Assembly: GCF_014199935.1 (NCBI RefSeq) | Contig: NZ_JACHOP010000004.1 | Coordinates: forward strand, 186,001 to 250,000 | Source: Methylorubrum rhodinum | Lineage (GTDB): Bacteria > Pseudomonadota > Alphaproteobacteria > Rhizobiales > Beijerinckiaceae | Length of the DNA stretch: 64,000 nt | Reading direction: 5' to 3' | The notes under the pieces: model-generated | What the model saw: the letters and a program-made list of their open reading frames with translations, nothing else | Database searches by the model: none | What the model was told of the DNA's origin: nothing | Part shown: positions 17,983 through 26,669 of the stretch, one piece after another | Numbering within the stretch: position 1 is the first letter of the stretch | Layout of the letters: the number at the start of each line of letters is the position of its first letter | Made by a program: the position numbers and the translations under genes

Positions 17983-19773
17983 ATGGCACCCACGATGTCC
18001 AAGACAGCACTCCTCCCCCGCACCGCCCCGTTCGGCGATCAGGAGCGGGCCCATCTCGACGCGGCGCTCGGCGCGGCGACGCCGATCCAGCGGGCGTGGC
18101 TCACCGGCTTCCTCGCCGGCCTCGACGCGGCCGCGGGCCAGCCCGCCACTGCCGCCGCCGTCCCGGCCGCGCCGTCCAAGGCCGCCGAGCCGCTGACGAT
18201 CCTGTTCGCCTCCGAATCGGGCAATTCCGAAAAGCTCGCGGGCGACGTCGCCAAGCTCGCGCGCAAGCAAGGCTTCAAGCCGAAGATCGTGGATTTTGCC
18301 GAGCTCGACCTCGCGACGTTGCCCAAGGCCGGCAAGCTCGTCGCCATCGCGGCGACCTGGGGCGAGGGCGAGCCCCCGGCCCGCGCGGTGCGGGCCTATG
18401 GCGAGCTGATGGGCGAGGCCGCGCCCCGCCTCGACGGCGTCGAGTTCGGCGTGCTGGCGCTCGGCGACACGAGCTACGCGGAGTTCTGCGCCATCGGCAA
18501 GGCGCTGGACGCCCGGTTCGAGGCGCTCGGCGCCAAGCGCGCCTATGACCGCGCCGACCTCGACCTCGACTTTGAGAAGCCCGCCGCCGACTGGATCAAG
18601 GGCGCGCTCAAGGCGCTGGCCCCGGCCGAGGCCCCCGCCGGCAACGTCGTCGCCGTCGATTTCCGCGCCGCGGGCGGCGAGGACGAGGAGGCCGAGGTCA
18701 GCCGCGAGCCGGTCACCGTCGAGGTGATCGACCACGTGAACCTCAACTCGTCGCGCTCCGACAAGGAGACGATCCACCTCGCCCTCGAATTCGAGGACGG
18801 GGCGCCGGCCTACGAGCCGGGCGATTCGCTGGAGATTTTTCCGGAGAACGATCCGCAGCTCGTCGAGGACATCCTCAAGGCCGCGGGCCTCTCCGGTGAC
18901 GAGGCCCTGCGCAAGGCGCTGCTGTCCGAGCGCGACATCACCACGCTCTCGGTCACGACCATCGAGCGCTTCGCCAATGCCACGGGCCATGCGGACGCCC
19001 AGAAATTCGTGGAGAGCGGCGAGGCGAAGGCCTGGATCGAGGGCCGCCACCTGATCGATCTGCTGGAGCGCTTCCCCGTGACGCTCACGGCGGACCACCT
19101 CAACACCGTGACCCGGCCGCTCCCGCCCCGAGCGTACTCCATCGCCTCATCGCGCAAGGAAGTCGGCGACGAGGTGCATCTCACCGTCGCCGCCGTGCGC
19201 TACGAGACCCACGGCCGCGCCCGCTCCGGCGTCGCCTCGGTCCACGTCGCCGATCGGATCAAGAACGGCGCGAAGCTCCGGGTTCGGGTGAAGCCGAACA
19301 AGCACTTCCGCCTGCCCGCCGACCCCGCTACCGACATCATCATGGTCGGCCCCGGCACCGGCGTCGCCCCGTTCCGCGCCTTCGTGCAGGAGCGCCGCGC
19401 CACGGAAGCCCCCGGCCGCTCGTGGCTGTTCTTCGGCGACCGCCACTTCACCCACGACTTCCTGTACCAGCTCGAATGGCAGGACGCGCTGGAGGACGGC
19501 TCGCTGAGCCAGATCGACGTCGCCTTCTCCCGCGACCAGCCGGAGAAGATCTACGTGCAGGATCGGATCGACGCACATGCCGCCGAGGTGGTGGCATGGC
19601 TCGACGGCGGCGCCCATTTCTACATCTGCGGCGACGCCAAGAACATGGCCAAGGATGTCCACGCCGCCGTGGTGCGGGCGTTCCAGACCGTGAAGGGCCT
19701 GTCTGCTGCGGACGCGGAGGCGCATGTCGCCGGGCTGGAGCGGGCCAAGCGCTACCAGCAGGACGTTTACTGA
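17983..19773 (+). CDS. cysJ: NADPH-sulfite reductase flavoprotein subunit
   Basis: 596 residues: an N-terminal flavodoxin-like FMN domain (about 72-205; ILFASESGNSEKLAGDVAKL), an FAD domain with RAYSIASSRKE, and an NADPH-binding domain with MVGPGTGVAPFRAFVQER and the C-terminal KRYQQDVY that is typical of the family. It passes electrons from NADPH to the hemoprotein CysI, reducing sulfite to sulfide in the cytoplasm. The start is ATG 17983 or ATG 17995. cysI follows after a 222-base gap filled with a palindromic repeat, so the two may share a transcript. Confidence 0.93.
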   Translation: MAPTMSKTALLPRTAPFGDQERAHLDAALGAATPIQRAWLTGFLAGLDAAAGQPATAAAVPAAPSKAAEPLTILFASESGNSEKLAGDVAKLARKQGFKPKIVDFAELDLATLPKAGKLVAIAATWGEGEPPARAVRAYGELMGEAAPRLDGVEFGVLALGDTSYAEFCAIGKALDARFEALGAKRAYDRADLDLDFEKPAADWIKGALKALAPAEAPAGNVVAVDFRAAGGEDEEAEVSREPVTVEVIDHVNLNSSRSDKETIHLALEFEDGAPAYEPGDSLEIFPENDPQLVEDILKAAGLSGDEALRKALLSERDITTLSVTTIERFANATGHADAQKFVESGEAKAWIEGRHLIDLLERFPVTLTADHLNTVTRPLPPRAYSIASSRKEVGDEVHLTVAAVRYETHGRARSGVASVHVADRIKNGAKLRVRVKPNKHFRLPADPATDIIMVGPGTGVAPFRAFVQERRATEAPGRSWLFFGDRHFTHDFLYQLEWQDALEDGSLSQIDVAFSRDQPEKIYVQDRIDAHAAEVVAWLDGGAHFYICGDAKNMAKDVHAAVVRAFQTVKGLSAADAEAHVAGLERAKRYQQDVY

Positions 19774-19785
19774 GGGAATCACCGA

Positions 19786-19957
19786 AACCTCCCCCCTCCG
19801 CGGGGGAGGGTGCCTGCGGAGCAGGCGGGAGAGGGGCAGCGCGACGCCGCCGCGGATGGCGCAGTCAGAACTGTCAAGATTATTCTGGCACCGGCGCTCC
19901 CCTCTCCCGACCCTCGCTGACGCGAGGGCCACCCTCCCCCGCAGAGGGGGGAGGGTT
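19786..19957. repeat. palindromic intergenic repeat A, copy 1
   Basis: An element of about 170 bases between cysJ and cysI. Its outer arms (19786-19811 and 19931-19957) are near-perfect inverted copies, and each can fold on itself (CCTCCCCC with GGGGGAGG). Inner arms GGGAGAGGGG and CCCCTCTCCC pair as well. A second, larger copy is at 45030-45252. Confidence 0.85.
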
Positions 19958-19995
19958 AGTATCCGCGCCAGACGATTTCGAATCGGATCACCGCC

Positions 19996-21828
19996 ATGGA
20001 CGACCACAAGCCGATCGACACCCCTGACGGCCCCGCTCTGGAGACGCCCGGCACGGGCGCGCGCCGCTACGATGCGCCGCCGAGCGACCGCCCGATCACG
20101 GAAGCCGAGGCCGCGCGCGCCGCCGGGCTCGCCCACAACGAGCACCTGAAGATCGCCTCCGGCTATCTGCGCGGCGGCCTCGCCGACGGGCTCCTGAAGC
20201 ACGCCACCGGCGCGATCTCCGAGGACGACGGGCAGCTCGTCAAGTTCCACGGCATGTACATGCAGGACGACCGGGACATCCGGGCGGAGCGCACCAAGAA
20301 GAAGCTGGAAAAAGCGTTCAGCTTCATGATCCGCCTGCGGATCGCGGGCGGCGTCGTCACGCCGAAGCAGTGGCTGGCGCTCGACGAGATCGCCACCACC
20401 TACGCCAACGGGACGCTGCGGGCGACGACGCGCCAGACCTTCCAGTATCACGGCGTCATCAAGTCGAACCTCAAGCGCACCATGGCGGCGATCGACGCGG
20501 TGCTGCTCGACACCATCGCGGCCTGCGGCGACGTGAACCGCAACGTCATGGCGGCGACCAATCCGGCGCAGGCGGGAGCCCACAAGGCGGCCTACCAGCT
20601 CGCCAAGGACATCTCCGACTCGCTCCTGCCGAAGACCAATGCGTGGCGCGAGATCTGGCTCGACGGCGAACGCGTCGTCGGCGGCGAGGACGAGGTCGAG
20701 CCGGTCTACGGCAAGACCTACCTGCCGCGGAAGTTCAAGACCGTGGTGGCCGTGCCGCCTTCGAACGAGGTCGACATCTTCGCCCACGATCTCGGCTTCA
20801 TCGCCATTCTCGACAAGAAGAATAAGGTGACCGGCTGGAACGTCACCGTCGGCGGCGGCATGGGCATGACCCACGGCGAGCCCGACACGTTTCCGCGCAC
20901 GGCGGATGTCATGGGCTTCTGCAAGCCCGAGGACGCCCTGAAGGTCGCGGAGGCCGTGATGACGGTCCAGCGCGACTGGGGCAACCGCAAGAACCGCAAG
21001 AACGCCCGGCTTAAGTACACGATCGAGCGCTTCGGCCTCGACGCGTTCCGGGCGGAGGTCGAGAACCGGATCGGCAAGAAACTGGGAGCGCCGAAGCCCT
21101 TCGCGTTCGACGGCAACGGCGACCGCTACGGCTGGGTCGAGGGCGAGGACGGGCGCCATCACCTCACGCTCTACGTGCCGTCGGGCCGCATCAAGGACGT
21201 CGAGGGCGGCCCGCAATTCCTCACCGGCCTGCGCCGCATCGCCGAGGTGCACGAGGGCGACTTCCGCCTCACGGGCAATCAGAACGTCATCATCGCCAAC
21301 GTGCCGGCCGCCAAGCGCGCCGAGATCGAGGCGCTGGTCGATCAGCACGCCATGACCAAGGGCGCGGGCGCCCTGCGCCGCAACTCCATGGCCTGCGTCG
21401 CGCTGCCGACCTGCGGCCTCGCGCTCGCCGAGAGCGAGCGCTACCTGCCCGACCTCCTCAGCGAACTCGAAGAGCTTCTGGCGAGCCACGGCCTGGAAGA
21501 CGCCGACATCACGATCCGCTCGACCGGCTGCCCCAACGGCTGCGCCCGGCCCTTCATCAGCGAGATCGGCCTCGTCGGCCGCGGCCCGGAGCGCTACCAC
21601 CTCTATCTTGGCGCCGCCTTCGACGGCTCGCGCCTGAGCAAGCTCTACCGCGAGGACGTGACGGCGGGCGAGATCCGCGGGGTGCTCGATCCGCTGTTCG
21701 CCGCCTACGCCAGGGACCGGCAGGCGGGCGAGCGCTTCGGCGACTTCGTCATCCGCGCCGGGTTCGTCGCCAAGACCACCAACGGGCCGGACTTCCACGA
21801 GCGCACGGGACCGCTGAAGGCGGCGTGA
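19996..21828 (+). CDS. cysI: sulfite/nitrite reductase hemoprotein, CysI type
   Basis: 610 residues with two ferredoxin-like and two siroheme/[4Fe-4S] half-domains. The cluster and siroheme cysteines are Cys467 and Cys473 (CVALPTCGLA) and Cys512 and Cys516 (GCPNGCARP). The half-domain motif LRATTRQTFQYHGV is also present. Coupled with the upstream cysJ, the likely job is six-electron reduction of sulfite to sulfide in cysteine synthesis; a ferredoxin-type enzyme is less likely given the CysJ neighbour. The N-terminal 35 residues are variable. The gene ends close to the convergent flaF. Confidence 0.93.
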   Translation: MDDHKPIDTPDGPALETPGTGARRYDAPPSDRPITEAEAARAAGLAHNEHLKIASGYLRGGLADGLLKHATGAISEDDGQLVKFHGMYMQDDRDIRAERTKKKLEKAFSFMIRLRIAGGVVTPKQWLALDEIATTYANGTLRATTRQTFQYHGVIKSNLKRTMAAIDAVLLDTIAACGDVNRNVMAATNPAQAGAHKAAYQLAKDISDSLLPKTNAWREIWLDGERVVGGEDEVEPVYGKTYLPRKFKTVVAVPPSNEVDIFAHDLGFIAILDKKNKVTGWNVTVGGGMGMTHGEPDTFPRTADVMGFCKPEDALKVAEAVMTVQRDWGNRKNRKNARLKYTIERFGLDAFRAEVENRIGKKLGAPKPFAFDGNGDRYGWVEGEDGRHHLTLYVPSGRIKDVEGGPQFLTGLRRIAEVHEGDFRLTGNQNVIIANVPAAKRAEIEALVDQHAMTKGAGALRRNSMACVALPTCGLALAESERYLPDLLSELEELLASHGLEDADITIRSTGCPNGCARPFISEIGLVGRGPERYHLYLGAAFDGSRLSKLYREDVTAGEIRGVLDPLFAAYARDRQAGERFGDFVIRAGFVAKTTNGPDFHERTGPLKAA

Positions 21829-21841
21829 CGCCGCCTTCCGT

Positions 21842-22216
21842 TCACGCGCCCGCGCCGGGATCGCCCTGCAGGCCGGCGGCGATGTGGTTGTTGAGCGAGA
21901 CGAGCGACTCGATCTTCTCGCGGGTCGGCTCGATCATCGCATCGACGATGGTGCGGAACACGTAAATCGAAAGACGGCCGATGCCGGTGCGGATCTCGTC
22001 GGGGAGCGGGTTGGCCGGATCGGTCGCCGCGGAGGCCAGGATGGTCCAGACCTTCTGGTTGAAGACCAGCGCCTCGTTGAGGGCCATGCCGGACGCGAGC
22101 TCGGGGCCGAGGGCCTGGAGCTTGCCGGCGGCCTTGAGCAGAACGGCGGCCTCCGCCTCACGGGGTGGAAGCGCGACGCGCGCAACCTTCGCGTAGGCAC
22201 TGGCCCCGTACGACAT
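21842..22216 (-). CDS. flaF: flagellar biosynthesis regulator FlaF
   Basis: 124 residues matching FlaF along the whole length: the opening SYGASAYAKVARVALPPREAEA, the central LVFNQKVWTILASAATDPANPLP and the final NNHIAAGLQGDPGAG. FlaF promotes flagellin synthesis or secretion and works opposite FlbT in alphaproteobacteria. Here it stands alone, without flagellin genes or flbT, so the flagellar locus is elsewhere. It is convergent with cysI, with 13 bases between stops. Confidence 0.9.
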   Translation of the reverse strand: MSYGASAYAKVARVALPPREAEAAVLLKAAGKLQALGPELASGMALNEALVFNQKVWTILASAATDPANPLPDEIRTGIGRLSIYVFRTIVDAMIEPTREKIESLVSLNNHIAAGLQGDPGAGA

Positions 22217-22386
22217 CGCCTGATCCCTCGGACACCGGACGCATACGCCGCCCGTGCCAATCCTGTGGCACGCGGTTTGTTAAAAGGCGGTGTGCGAGAT
22301 CGGTCGCCGCATTGGCGCCCCGAAAGGGGAAGAGGTGTCCGTTGTGGACAACTCGCGCCGCGACCCGGGTCCGGAACCCGACTGGA

Positions 22387-22632
22387 ATGACGAACTTCTT
22401 CCTCGGTCTCATCGCCGGCTGCATCATCGCCGGCGTCGTCACCATCTCGGCGGCGCGCAACCCGGTCGTCCAGTCCCGACTGGGGTTGTTGCCGGCCGCT
22501 CAAGCCGCCGCACCTCCGTTGCCGATGGCCCGTATCGAGCCGCCGCGCTGCCCCGAGCAGAGGTCCGAGACCCCGGTCGGCAAGCCGGAGATGCTGTTCT
22601 CCCGCAGCCGCCTCTGGTCGATCAAGCCCTGA
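22387..22632 (+). CDS. small single-pass membrane or exported protein
   Basis: 81 residues from ATG 22387. Residues 3-24 (NFFLGLIAGCIIAGVVTISA) form a membrane helix or uncleaved signal; the rest is proline-rich with the short SETPVGKPEMLFSRSRLWSIKP at the end. No family recognised. It is divergent from flaF and convergent with the 44-codon membrane peptide gene at 22646-22780. The [13 protein letters not shown] site is weak, so the start is uncertain. Confidence 0.55.
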   Translation: MTNFFLGLIAGCIIAGVVTISAARNPVVQSRLGLLPAAQAAAPPLPMARIEPPRCPEQRSETPVGKPEMLFSRSRLWSIKP

Positions 22633-22645
22633 TCGAGGCTCCGGA

Positions 22646-22780
22646 TCAGACGCTGGTGCCGAGCAGCAGGATCACCATCGTGGTGGCCAGCGTGCTGCCG
22701 AGGAAACCGCACAGGGCCGCGGTGAAGGACGGGCCGGTCTGGAGCGCGGTGGCGGCGACGGTCGTCTCGGTGGTGTTCAT
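22646..22780 (-). CDS. putative 44-residue membrane peptide
   Basis: Short frame from ATG 22778-22780 to TGA 22648-22646: a polar Thr-rich start (MNTTETTVAATALQTGPSFT), then one hydrophobic helix (ALCGFLGSTLATTMVILLLG). The composition fits a small inner-membrane protein. There is only a weak ribosome-binding site. It ends 13 bases from the stop of the convergent gene at 22387-22632. Similar tiny proteins are often missed by gene callers; it could also be chance. Confidence 0.4.
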   Translation of the reverse strand: MNTTETTVAATALQTGPSFTAALCGFLGSTLATTMVILLLGTSV

Positions 22781-22981
22781 GTTGGCTGGCTTTCGAATCG
22801 GGTGGTTTCGATAGGGTGACGATGCGGCGCACGGCCACGGTCGGCGGTGCGGGGACGCACGTCGGCTAAAGACGCGGCGAGACTTCCGCCGCGACGGGTG
22901 TTGATGGTGGGATCGGGAGCGCCCCGGCGGGCGCCGTTCTAAGGTCTTCGGACCGGCATCACCCTCTCTCGGGATGATGCT

Positions 22982-23302
22982 CTAGTCACAGCGGTTCAGG
23001 CGCTTGGCGACGCGCAGATCGCGTAACTCGCTGCGCAAATCGATCGCGACCACGTCGGCTCCGCAATCCTCGAAGGCGTCCTGTGCCTCGTGGAAGCGGT
23101 CGCCCACCTCGTCGAGGGTATCGCAGACCCGGTCGCGATTGCCGAGCCGGGCTTCCTGATTGGCCTGGTAGCGCAGGGCGCTGGCCTCTTGGACCTTCCG
23201 GCGGCCGTCGAGGCAACCGGGCGCCGCGACGGCGGACGTGGCGATGCTCGCGCCGACGAGAACGGCCGTGAGGCCGGCAAGAACGGTGGGACGCATGGGC
23301 AA
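22982..23302 (-). CDS. small exported protein with helical Cys-containing domain
   Basis: 106 residues; residues 1-27 are a signal peptide (MRPTVLAGLTAVLVGASIAT) ending AVAA. The mature part is helical (KVQEASALRYQANQEARLGN) with four Cys (CLDGRR, VCDTL, DCGAD, NRCD) that could form two disulfides across a helical hairpin. Function unknown. The true start may be the second ATG, two codons in. The region 22781-22981 upstream of flaF's side holds no gene. Confidence 0.65.
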   Translation of the reverse strand: MPMRPTVLAGLTAVLVGASIATSAVAAPGCLDGRRKVQEASALRYQANQEARLGNRDRVCDTLDEVGDRFHEAQDAFEDCGADVVAIDLRSELRDLRVAKRLNRCD

Positions 23303-23410
23303 ACCGACGCTGTTTCGACCGAGGTCGTGAAGGTTTCGAAGGGGGCGGGTGCGGTGCCCCAGCTTTCGCTGCGGTGCATCGTCTCGCTGTCGGTCTGATG
23401 AACGGTGCGG

Positions 23411-23980
23411 CTAAGCCGATGGTTCCGGCCTCTTTTCGACAGGCTTGACGGAACCTTTGCCGGACTTGCCCCCGCCTCCGCCCCGGCGGCGGGAGATCAG
23501 AATCCGCTCCAGCGTCACGGGCTGCAGGCCCTGCGCATCGACGCCGACATCGTATTGGCGCGGGATCGGCTTGAGCCGTCCGTGGGAATGTCCGTGCAGA
23601 TTGATCGCGCCGCGTCCGAGGCCGTTCCAGGTGCGGAAGGCGTAGTGGCACAGCACCAGCCGCCGATCCTCGACCGCGATCTCCGCGTAATGCGCGACCG
23701 ACGCCCAGCCCGTCGCCGCCAGGGTCGCCGGGCCGTCGTTGTTGCCGACGATGAGGTGCTTGCGCCCGTTGAGCGAGCCCAGCAATTCGCCGATCCGCTC
23801 CGGCGGCGGCCCGAGGGCGAAGTCGCCGAGGTGCCAGACCGCGTCGTCCGGCCCGACGACGGCGTTCCAGGCCTCGACGAGAGCCCGGTCGTGCGTCGGC
23901 AGATCGGGGAACGGGCGCCGGTCGATCCGCAGGATGCGGGGATCGCCGAAATGCGTGTCGCTGGTGAAGAAGGTCGCCAT
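23411..23980 (-). CDS. metallophosphoesterase
   Basis: 189 residues of the calcineurin-like phosphoesterase fold. Metal motifs are visible in order: FTSDTHFGDPRIL (D-x-H), WHLGDFALG (G-D), GNNDG (GN-D in place of GNH-D), CHYAFRTW and LHGHSHGRL (GHxH). Small proteins of this type hydrolyse phosphodiesters or phosphomonoesters; the substrate is not known. The C-terminal 30 residues are a basic, glycine-rich tail (RRRGGGGGKSGKGSVK) that may bind nucleic acid. A strong hairpin lies just upstream (24001-24029). Confidence 0.88.
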   Translation of the reverse strand: MATFFTSDTHFGDPRILRIDRRPFPDLPTHDRALVEAWNAVVGPDDAVWHLGDFALGPPPERIGELLGSLNGRKHLIVGNNDGPATLAATGWASVAHYAEIAVEDRRLVLCHYAFRTWNGLGRGAINLHGHSHGRLKPIPRQYDVGVDAQGLQPVTLERILISRRRGGGGGKSGKGSVKPVEKRPEPSA

Positions 23981-24000
23981 CCGCGCCGCTTGTAGCGCGG

Positions 24001-24029
24001 GAGGGCCGGGCGCGACACGCCCGGCCCTC
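24001..24029. terminator. GC-rich hairpin between tonB and the phosphoesterase gene
   Basis: Perfect 11-base arms GAGGGCCGGGC and GCCCGGCCCTC. No T-run on either side; it may help separate the tonB operon from the downstream gene. Confidence 0.45.
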
Positions 24030-24046
24030 GATCACATCCGGTTCTT

Positions 24047-24096
24047 GAGCATCGTCTTTTTCCGAAAGCCGGAAACCACCTTTCGGAACGATGCTC
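24047..24096. repeat. imperfect palindrome abutting the tonB stop
   Basis: GAGCATCG on the left and CGATGCTC on the right enclose a second pair, CCGAAAG and CTTTCGG, with a four-base difference between arms. The palindrome touches the tonB stop codon and could act as transcription end or mRNA stabiliser. The GATGCTCTAG end recurs at about 22975-22985, hinting at a dispersed short repeat. Confidence 0.5.
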
Positions 24097-25232
24097 TAGC
24101 CGCCGAAGCGCATCGGCACCGTCACCGAGAGGCTCTGCTGATCGAACCCGGCGGGGGCCGGGGGGAGCGAGCCCCGCACGGCCGAGAGCGCGGCGGCGTC
24201 GATCGCCGGGATGCCGCTGCTCGACACCAGGGAGGCACTGGTCACCGCGCCGGAGCGGGACACCGTGAACCGGACCGTGGCGACGCCGCCGCCGGTGCCG
24301 GCCCCGGCGCCGCGGTTCATGCGGCCCCTGATGGTCGAGGACAGCATCCCCTTCCACGCCGCGAGGGCGTTGGGATCGCCGCCGCCGCTGCGCTGAGGCC
24401 GGCTCTCCCGCTGGTTCTGCTGACTGGCGCCCTGGGCGTTGTCGGTCTTCCGGCGCGCGGCGTCGCGCTCGGCCTTCGCCTTCGCGGCCGCCTTGCGGAT
24501 TTCCTCGCGCTTCTCCTCACGTTTGGCCTCGATCAGCTCGCGGCGCTTCGCCTCGCGCTCGGCCTCGCGCTTCTTGTCCAGCAGCTCCTTGCGGCGCGCC
24601 TCGGCGATCTTGGCCGGATCGGGCTCCTTGGGCTTGGGCTTGACCTCCTTTACCGGAGCCGGCGGCGGGGGCGCCAGCGGCTCGGCCTCCGGCGCCTGCG
24701 AGGTGATCACCTGCTCCTCCGGCGGCGGGGGCGGGGTCTCCGGCGGCGTCTCGGCCACGGCCTCGGGCGGCGGCGGGGGCGGCTGGACCTCCTCCGGCAT
24801 CACCTGGGTCATCTCGGTGGGCGGCGGCGGCTTCACCTCCTCCGGCATGACCTGGGTCATCTCCGGCGGCGGGGGCGGCGTCGCCTCGTCGGGCTTGGCC
24901 TCGGTGACCTCTTCCGGCGGAGGCGGCGGGACGGGCGCCTCCTGGGTCTCGACCGGATTGACCGTGGTCGGCTCTTCCTCGGGCTTGGCCTCGTCCGGCT
25001 TGGGCTCGGACGGGGCGGCCTCCATCGCCTCCACGGGCGGGGCCTCCTCCATCGCCGGGCTCAGGTCGAGGGTGATCTGCTGCTCGCCCGTCGCCTCCGG
25101 CGGGGCCGTGCGCATGAGGGCGAGGCCGGCCAACGCCGCCAGATGCAGCAGCAGCGCGACAGCGAAGGCGGCGGCGAGCGGGCCCTGGCCCCCCTCGGGG
25201 CCCCCGGGCGCGCGTTCAGCGTAAGCGGCCAT
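24096..25232 (-). CDS. tonB: energy transducer TonB family protein
   Basis: 378 residues from ATG 25230-25232. One N-terminal membrane helix (about 18-40, AAAFAVALLLHLAALAGLAL), then a very long Pro/Glu-rich periplasmic spacer with repeated blocks such as PPPPTEMTQVMPEEV (about 50-190), a charged Lys/Arg/Glu/Ala coiled segment (about 195-270) and a C-terminal TonB domain (about 290-378; VRFTVSRSGAVTSASLVSSSG). With ExbB and ExbD it couples proton motive force to outer-membrane receptors. The long charged helix recalls TolA, but the upstream partners fit TonB better. The start lies 4 bases after the exbD stop; an ATG at 25253 overlapping exbD is possible. Confidence 0.85.
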   Translation of the reverse strand: MAAYAERAPGGPEGGQGPLAAAFAVALLLHLAALAGLALMRTAPPEATGEQQITLDLSPAMEEAPPVEAMEAAPSEPKPDEAKPEEEPTTVNPVETQEAPVPPPPPEEVTEAKPDEATPPPPPEMTQVMPEEVKPPPPTEMTQVMPEEVQPPPPPPEAVAETPPETPPPPPEEQVITSQAPEAEPLAPPPPAPVKEVKPKPKEPDPAKIAEARRKELLDKKREAEREAKRRELIEAKREEKREEIRKAAAKAKAERDAARRKTDNAQGASQQNQRESRPQRSGGGDPNALAAWKGMLSSTIRGRMNRGAGAGTGGGVATVRFTVSRSGAVTSASLVSSSGIPAIDAAALSAVRGSLPPAPAGFDQQSLSVTVPMRFGG

Positions 25233-25236
25233 GATG

Positions 25237-25716
25237 CTACTTGGCGGCTCCATTGGCGGCCCCGGCGGCCGGGGCCGCGCCGCCCGGCGACTGGGCGATC
25301 AGCGAGACCTTGGTGAAGCCGGCCTGACCGACGAGGCCCATCACCTCCATGATCTTGCCGTAGGGCACGTCCCGGTCGCCGCGCACCAGCACGACCTGCT
25401 CGGGGTTCTGGGCCCGCAACTCCTTCAGCCGCGGCAGGATCGTCTCCGGGGTGAAGCCGTCCTTGGCGATGAACGGGTTGCCGTCCTTGTCGATGGAGAC
25501 TTCCAGCGGCTTCTGCGCCTGCGCGACCTTGGCCGCGCTCGTCTTCGGCAATTGCACCGGTACCCCGGTCGTCATCAAGGGCGCTGCCACCATGAAGATG
25601 ATGAGCAGCACCAGCATCACGTCGACCATCGGCGTGACGTTGATCTCCGACATCGGCGTGGCGTCGAGGCCGTCCTCGTCGTCGCCGCCCCCCGAGCGCA
25701 GGGAACCCATGGCCAT
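25237..25716 (-). CDS. exbD: ExbD/TolR biopolymer transport protein
   Basis: 159 residues: a short cytoplasmic start, one membrane helix (MVDVMLVLLIIFMVAAPL, about 30-48) with the functional Asp in the NVTPMVDVMLVLL motif, and a periplasmic domain ending in an Ala/Gly-rich tail. It forms the proton channel with ExbB. Encoded between exbB and tonB on the same strand, 178 bases after exbB; that gap holds no gene. Confidence 0.93.
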   Translation of the reverse strand: MAMGSLRSGGGDDEDGLDATPMSEINVTPMVDVMLVLLIIFMVAAPLMTTGVPVQLPKTSAAKVAQAQKPLEVSIDKDGNPFIAKDGFTPETILPRLKELRAQNPEQVVLVRGDRDVPYGKIMEVMGLVGQAGFTKVSLIAQSPGGAAPAAGAANGAAK

Positions 25717-25894
25717 GTGTCTCGCCCTCCCGGGCGTCGCGCGGCCCGCCGGCCGGGCGGCGCTCGCGTCGAATTGGAGTTTCGGTGGGGAGCGCTCCCG
25801 CCGAACGGCGGTCCCGGTCGGCGAGAGGAAGCGCGTCGAAGCGATGGCGGGAGCCGCCTTGGACCCAGCGGTGTCGAGACCGGCTCCGGGTCGG

Positions 25895-26599
25895 CTACTC
25901 GGCCGCGGCGGCGCGGGCGTGCGGGCTGCGGTCGCGGGCCAGCCGGTTGCCGAGCACGGCGATGCAGGAGACGAAGCCCGACTGGATGCGGGCGAGGTCG
26001 CCGGAGAGCTTGTTGTAGGCCATCACCGCGGGGATCGCGACGACGAGGCCGATGGCGGTGGCGAACAGCGCCTCGGCGATGCCCGGCGCCACCACCGCGA
26101 GGCTGGTGTCCTGGCTCTTCGCGATCGACGAGAACGAATTCATGATGCCCCACACCGTGCCGAACAGGCCGATGAACGGGGCGGTGGAGCCGGAGGTGGC
26201 GAGCAGCGGCAGGCCGCCCTGCAGGCGCTTCACCTCGACGCCGAGCGCGCCCTTCATGGCCCGCTCGATGCGCTCGCGGCGCTCGGCCCGGCTCTCGCTC
26301 GGGTCCTGGTCGCGCCACGCGTCGAGGCCGGCCTTCACGATGTGTCCGCTGATGCCCTTCTGCCCGGTATCGACGGCGCCGTCCTGGCGCACCATCGCCT
26401 CGAACGCCTTGGCCTGGCGCTTGGCGGCGGCGAGCCGGACGATCTTCTCGAACACGACCGTCCAGCAGGCGAGCGAGGCGACCACGAGAAGGATCATCAC
26501 GCCCTTCACGATCGGATCGGCCTGGAGGAACAGGCCGACGAACGAGAAGTCGTGGCCGGCGGCTGCGGCGGCTTCCACGGGCGCGGATGTCGGATCCAT
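25895..26599 (-). CDS. exbB: ExbB/TolQ proton channel protein
   Basis: 234 residues of the MotA/TolQ/ExbB family. Three membrane helices are visible (about 33-55, 140-165 and 175-200), with a large cytoplasmic loop carrying ERRERIERAMKGALGVEVKRLQGG and the signature LLATSGSTAPFIGLFGTVWGIMNSF. Missing the long N-terminal periplasmic domain of some ExbB. It forms a pentameric motor unit with ExbD. The upstream exported protein at 26670-27122 is likely in the same operon. Confidence 0.94.
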   Translation of the reverse strand: MDPTSAPVEAAAAAGHDFSFVGLFLQADPIVKGVMILLVVASLACWTVVFEKIVRLAAAKRQAKAFEAMVRQDGAVDTGQKGISGHIVKAGLDAWRDQDPSESRAERRERIERAMKGALGVEVKRLQGGLPLLATSGSTAPFIGLFGTVWGIMNSFSSIAKSQDTSLAVVAPGIAEALFATAIGLVVAIPAVMAYNKLSGDLARIQSGFVSCIAVLGNRLARDRSPHARAAAAE

Positions 26600-26669
26600 C
26601 TGGAAACTCCTCGAATGTCGGTGTCGGTGGGCCGCCCGGCCGATCCTTGCGGTTCGCGTGCGGCTCGGA

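Noticed and set aside
19786-19957. Possible CRISPR or tandem repeat between cysJ and cysI
   Set aside because: The structure is a single large inverted repeat, without spaced direct repeats.
19147-21798. A very long open frame (883 codons) on the minus strand opposite cysJ and cysI
   Set aside because: It mirrors two well-identified genes, has the Arg/Ala/Gly/Asp-rich composition of antisense high-GC translation, and shows no domain.
24096-25232. TonB-like gene considered as tolA of a tol-pal system
   Set aside because: No tolB or pal nearby, and the C-terminus matches the TonB family domain rather than TolA domain III.
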